DNA from: Desulfovibrio sp.
GTDB taxonomy: Bacteria > Desulfobacterota > Desulfovibrionia > Desulfovibrionales > Desulfovibrionaceae
Direction of reading: 5' to 3'
Assembly (NCBI GenBank): GCA_031281815.1
Contig: JAITEY010000204.1
Coordinates: forward strand, 1 to 6,795
Length of the DNA stretch: 6,795 bases
Below are positions 5,208 through 6,795 of the stretch, piece by piece; the stretch's first letter is position 1, and each line of letters starts with the position of its first letter. Below the pieces are notes generated by a model. That model did not search any database, had not been told where the DNA came from, and worked only from the letters and a program-made list of their open reading frames with translations. A program made the position numbers and the translations under genes.

Positions 5208-5493
5208 GGCTCGTACAGCCGTTTCTGTCAGGTCAGGGCTCAGCAGTCCGGATGTGAGCGTCGTAGTGAAAGTGTTGAGAGAGAACGCTTTGAAGGCTGA
5301 AAAAAGCCTTTGTGAAAATCTGCAACTTTTGTGGCTTTTCCGACCGCCCCACAGCGAGAATTTTTTTCAGAATTTGACAGTTGCTGTCTGAACCTGAAGG
5401 GCGGCGCAACCTGCTGCAGGGGCGCAGCTACTCATGACGGTACTTCACGAAGAGGTTATCAAGTTTCATTGTCGAAAACAACTTTGTATTATT
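5208..5493. other. Non-coding region between the terminator and the recombinase-proximal motif
   Basis: I see no credible gene here; a 61-codon frame at 5206-5391 has a TTG start without a ribosome binding site and no family character. Small inverted repeats are AAGGCT-loop-AGCCTT (5293-5310), GACAG-TTG-CTGTC (5376-5388), and GCGC-AA-CCTGC-T-GCAGG-G-GCGC (5404-5425). The last sits about 70 bp before the motif at 5494, much as the inner hairpins of elements A and B precede their motifs, so this may be a diverged or shortened third element without clear end boxes. Confidence 0.4.
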
Positions 5494-5528
5494 CCCCTAA
5501 TGCAATTTTTTTTAATATCGCCTGTTTG
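5494..5528 (+). repeat. CCCCTAAT motif, copy C, next to the recombinase gene
   Basis: CCCCTAAT at 5494-5501, a T-rich stretch, then CCTGTTT at 5521-5527. It is 2 bp longer than the other copies in the middle. It is the copy nearest the recombinase (110 bp before its start codon) and points towards it. If this is a cassette system, this copy is in the place of the primary attachment site. Confidence 0.65.
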
Positions 5529-5549
5529 AGCAAGACTGCTTTGTGATGT

Positions 5550-5578
5550 TTGAATTTTTTTCCGCGATGTGATAGACT
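5550..5578 (+). promoter_or_regulatory. Probable sigma70-type promoter of the recombinase gene
   Basis: TTGAAT (5550-5555), a 17-nt spacer and TAGACT (5573-5578). Each hexamer matches 4 of 6 consensus bases, and the spacing is ideal. It lies about 60 nt before the GTG start and after motif copy C. I found no clear LexA-type operator overlapping it. Confidence 0.45.
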
Positions 5579-5625
5579 GTGCCTGAAACATGGTGTTCTC
5601 AGTCGCCTCAACGCGGATGTAAAAT

Positions 5626-5630
5626 TGGAG
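5626..5630 (+). promoter_or_regulatory. Ribosome binding site of the recombinase gene
   Basis: TGGAG, 7 nt before GTG at 5638. It supports the GTG start. Confidence 0.6.
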
Positions 5631-5637
5631 CATCTCA

Positions 5638-6693
5638 GTGTCAACGTTGCCCGTTCTTATCACATCAAACATTATCCAAGCTCCGGTTTGGGTACCTCTC
5701 GATCAAAAATTACTTCTCGCCTATTTCCACTCTTTGCCCCGACCTCTGCGGGCGGCCGATTTACGTCTTCACACAGATGGGTTTTCCGAGTCGGCGAGGG
5801 CTGTCCTGGTGTTTGCTCACGCATTGCAGGATTGTTCGCCGGCAACGCTTGATTCTTACACGCGTGCCGTGTGCGATTTCCTGAACTTTGCGGAGAGGGA
5901 ATTTTACGCGGTTTCGGTCGCCGAGATCGACGATTACGTCGCGCATTTGCACTCGTCGGGTAGGGCAAGAGCTTCCGTGCGCGCGGCGATAGGCGGGATC
6001 CGCGCGTTCTTTCGCCGCCTGCACGGTTATGGGCTGTGCCCCGTCAATCCCGCCCTTGTCGTGAAAGCTCCGAAGGCGACCCAAAGCGAGAGCGTATCCT
6101 CCATTGTCATGCGAAGCCTGTCATTCGCCGAAGTTGACCGCGCCCTTGCCTATCTGAAGGAAGCCGGCAACTTGCGGAATCTCACCCTGTTTTATTTTTT
6201 ATCCCGTTTGGGGCTTCGGGCTTCAGAGGCGTGCGCGTTGCGGTGGCGAGCTCTTGCGAAGCGGAAGGGTCAGTGGGTTGTGAGCATCCGCGGCAAAGGG
6301 CGGAAGACGAGAACGGTCTTGCTGCCGGAGGAAGGCGTCGAGTACATGCTCGGGTACCGGAAAGAACGGTTTCAACTGGAACCCGATGCGGATATGTCGG
6401 AGCCGTATCTGGACCAGCCACTGTTCGGACATCGGTACGATCCCCGTCGTCCGATAAAACGCCACGCGCTGAATGCGTGGCTCACATCGCTATATAGGAG
6501 AGCCGGCCTGCGAAAATTGTCACCGCACGACCTGCGCCACACCTGTTTCACGCATCTTTGCGAGTTACGTGTTCCATTGGAAGAAATCCAGGCTGTGGCC
6601 GGGCATGAGTCAATCGGCACAACGTCGTTGTACATCAAGGCGGGGCGCGTAATGTCGGGAGGAACGGCGGCATTTAACCGGATCAGCCGGTAG
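5638..6693 (+). CDS. Tyrosine recombinase / phage-type integrase (XerC/D-like)
   Basis: A 351-residue site-specific recombinase that breaks and rejoins DNA through a covalent 3'-phosphotyrosine. The core-binding helical domain covers about residues 55-155 (SPATLDSYTRAVCDFLNFAE, then ASVRAAIGGIRAFFRRLHGY). The catalytic domain covers about 160-345 and has every active-site residue: Arg194 (RLGLRASEACAL), Lys220 (RGKGRK), His297 and Arg300 (SPHDLRH), His323 (AGHESIGTTSLY) and the nucleophile Tyr332. It is somewhat longer than XerC/XerD (about 300), because of an N-terminal stretch of about 50 residues that might contact DNA. The extra helix that marks integron IntI proteins is not evident between Lys220 and His297, so this is not a standard integron integrase. 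Motif copy C lies 110 bp before its GTG start. The gene faces away from the toxin-antitoxin pair, the same divergent arrangement as intI and its cassettes. Function on the nearby repeats is inferred. A chromosome-dimer Xer role seems less likely given the setting. Confidence 0.92.
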   Translation: MSTLPVLITSNIIQAPVWVPLDQKLLLAYFHSLPRPLRAADLRLHTDGFSESARAVLVFAHALQDCSPATLDSYTRAVCDFLNFAEREFYAVSVAEIDDYVAHLHSSGRARASVRAAIGGIRAFFRRLHGYGLCPVNPALVVKAPKATQSESVSSIVMRSLSFAEVDRALAYLKEAGNLRNLTLFYFLSRLGLRASEACALRWRALAKRKGQWVVSIRGKGRKTRTVLLPEEGVEYMLGYRKERFQLEPDADMSEPYLDQPLFGHRYDPRRPIKRHALNAWLTSLYRRAGLRKLSPHDLRHTCFTHLCELRVPLEEIQAVAGHESIGTTSLYIKAGRVMSGGTAAFNRISR

Positions 6694-6720
6694 TGCCGCC
6701 GGAAGTTTAAATAGTGCCGC
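6691..6720. repeat. 9-bp direct repeat at the recombinase stop codon
   Basis: TAGTGCCGC occurs at 6691-6699, where its TAG is the recombinase stop codon, and again at 6712-6720. The two copies are 21 bp apart, about two helical turns. A related GTGCCG follows at 6737-6742. This might be a binding site or simple chance. Confidence 0.4.
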
Positions 6721-6795
6721 GCGCTTCCTGCAAAGGTGCCGTGGGGATTGTCACGTCCTGCTTCTTTGTCGATAGTCTCGCCTTCTCTTTTTGCG
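6707..6795 (-). CDS. Possible C-terminal end of a convergent gene (partial)
   Basis: A minus-strand frame enters from the window edge and ends with TAA at 6707-6709, giving 28 residues (QKEKARLSTKKQDVTI, then PTAPLQEARGTI). Codon use and composition look natural, and the stop falls just after the recombinase stop, as expected for two convergent genes. Another minus-strand frame is open here too, but it runs on into antisense sequence of the recombinase, so it is less convincing. The family is not recognisable from so short a piece. Confidence 0.35.
   Translation of the reverse strand, partial: QKEKARLSTKKQDVTIPTAPLQEARGTI

Noticed and set aside
3792..5528. Reading the motif copies as a CRISPR array
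   Set aside because: Intervals are about 200, 1120 and 380 bp, the copies are imperfect, and genes lie between them. No cas gene is present.
1..6795. tRNA or rRNA genes
   Set aside because: Neither a cloverleaf with a TTC-type T-loop nor rRNA-like conserved blocks were seen on reading either strand.

Overview
The window looks like an accessory segment of a moderately GC-rich Gram-negative-type bacterium. The large sensor kinase has a signal peptide and periplasmic solute-binding domains, which implies a periplasm. Starts have good AAGGAG-like ribosome binding sites, and GTG starts occur. I cannot name the species. The style of the multidomain kinase would fit a gut or sediment anaerobe (for example the deltaproteobacterial or spirochaete lineages), but that is an impression only.

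Layout, left to right. Positions 1-378 hold the C-terminal end of a protein cut by an in-frame TGA at 118-120, after which the same frame stays open to 378. An AT-richer gap of about 340 bp (379-717) leads to a 968-residue membrane-bound hybrid histidine kinase (718-3624, +). A short convergent minus-strand ORF (3619-3906) ends on the kinase stop codon and looks like a gene fragment. A minus-strand toxin-antitoxin-type pair follows: a Panacea/DUF4065 antitoxin-like protein (4271-4801) and a diverged RelE/ParE-like small protein (4042-4287). A non-coding stretch of about 0.8 kb (4815-5637) with a plus-strand terminator then leads to a complete tyrosine recombinase (5638-6693, +). The last 90 bp may hold the end of a convergent minus-strand gene.

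The part that ordinary annotation would miss is the DNA between the genes. A motif of about 33 bp, CCCCTAAT + AT-rich/T-rich middle + CCTGTTT, recurs in the same orientation at 3792, 3995, 5116 and 5494. A shorter match to its core lies at 380, and an inverted core match lies at 279-292 inside the truncated gene. Two related elements of 170 and 194 bp (3813-3982 and 4893-5086) are each bounded by GTGTCCT ... AGGACAC. At all four ends this box is followed inward by a 6-nt spacer and a second box, GTC(C/A). They also share an ungapped 82-bp stretch (46 of 82 identical by hand count) with a hairpin at the same place. A 7-bp box, an unpaired spacer, an inner box and a folded middle recall integron attC sites, although the box sequence is not the integron GTTRRRY.

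Taken together, the recombinase, a same-orientation series of candidate sites, a toxin-antitoxin pair between two of them and a sensor kinase between two others suggest an integron-like or otherwise site-specific cassette array run by a non-IntI tyrosine recombinase. This is inference. The repeats are seen directly; that the recombinase acts on them is not shown. The kinase would be cargo or a neighbour, and the toxin-antitoxin pair would stabilise the array against loss.
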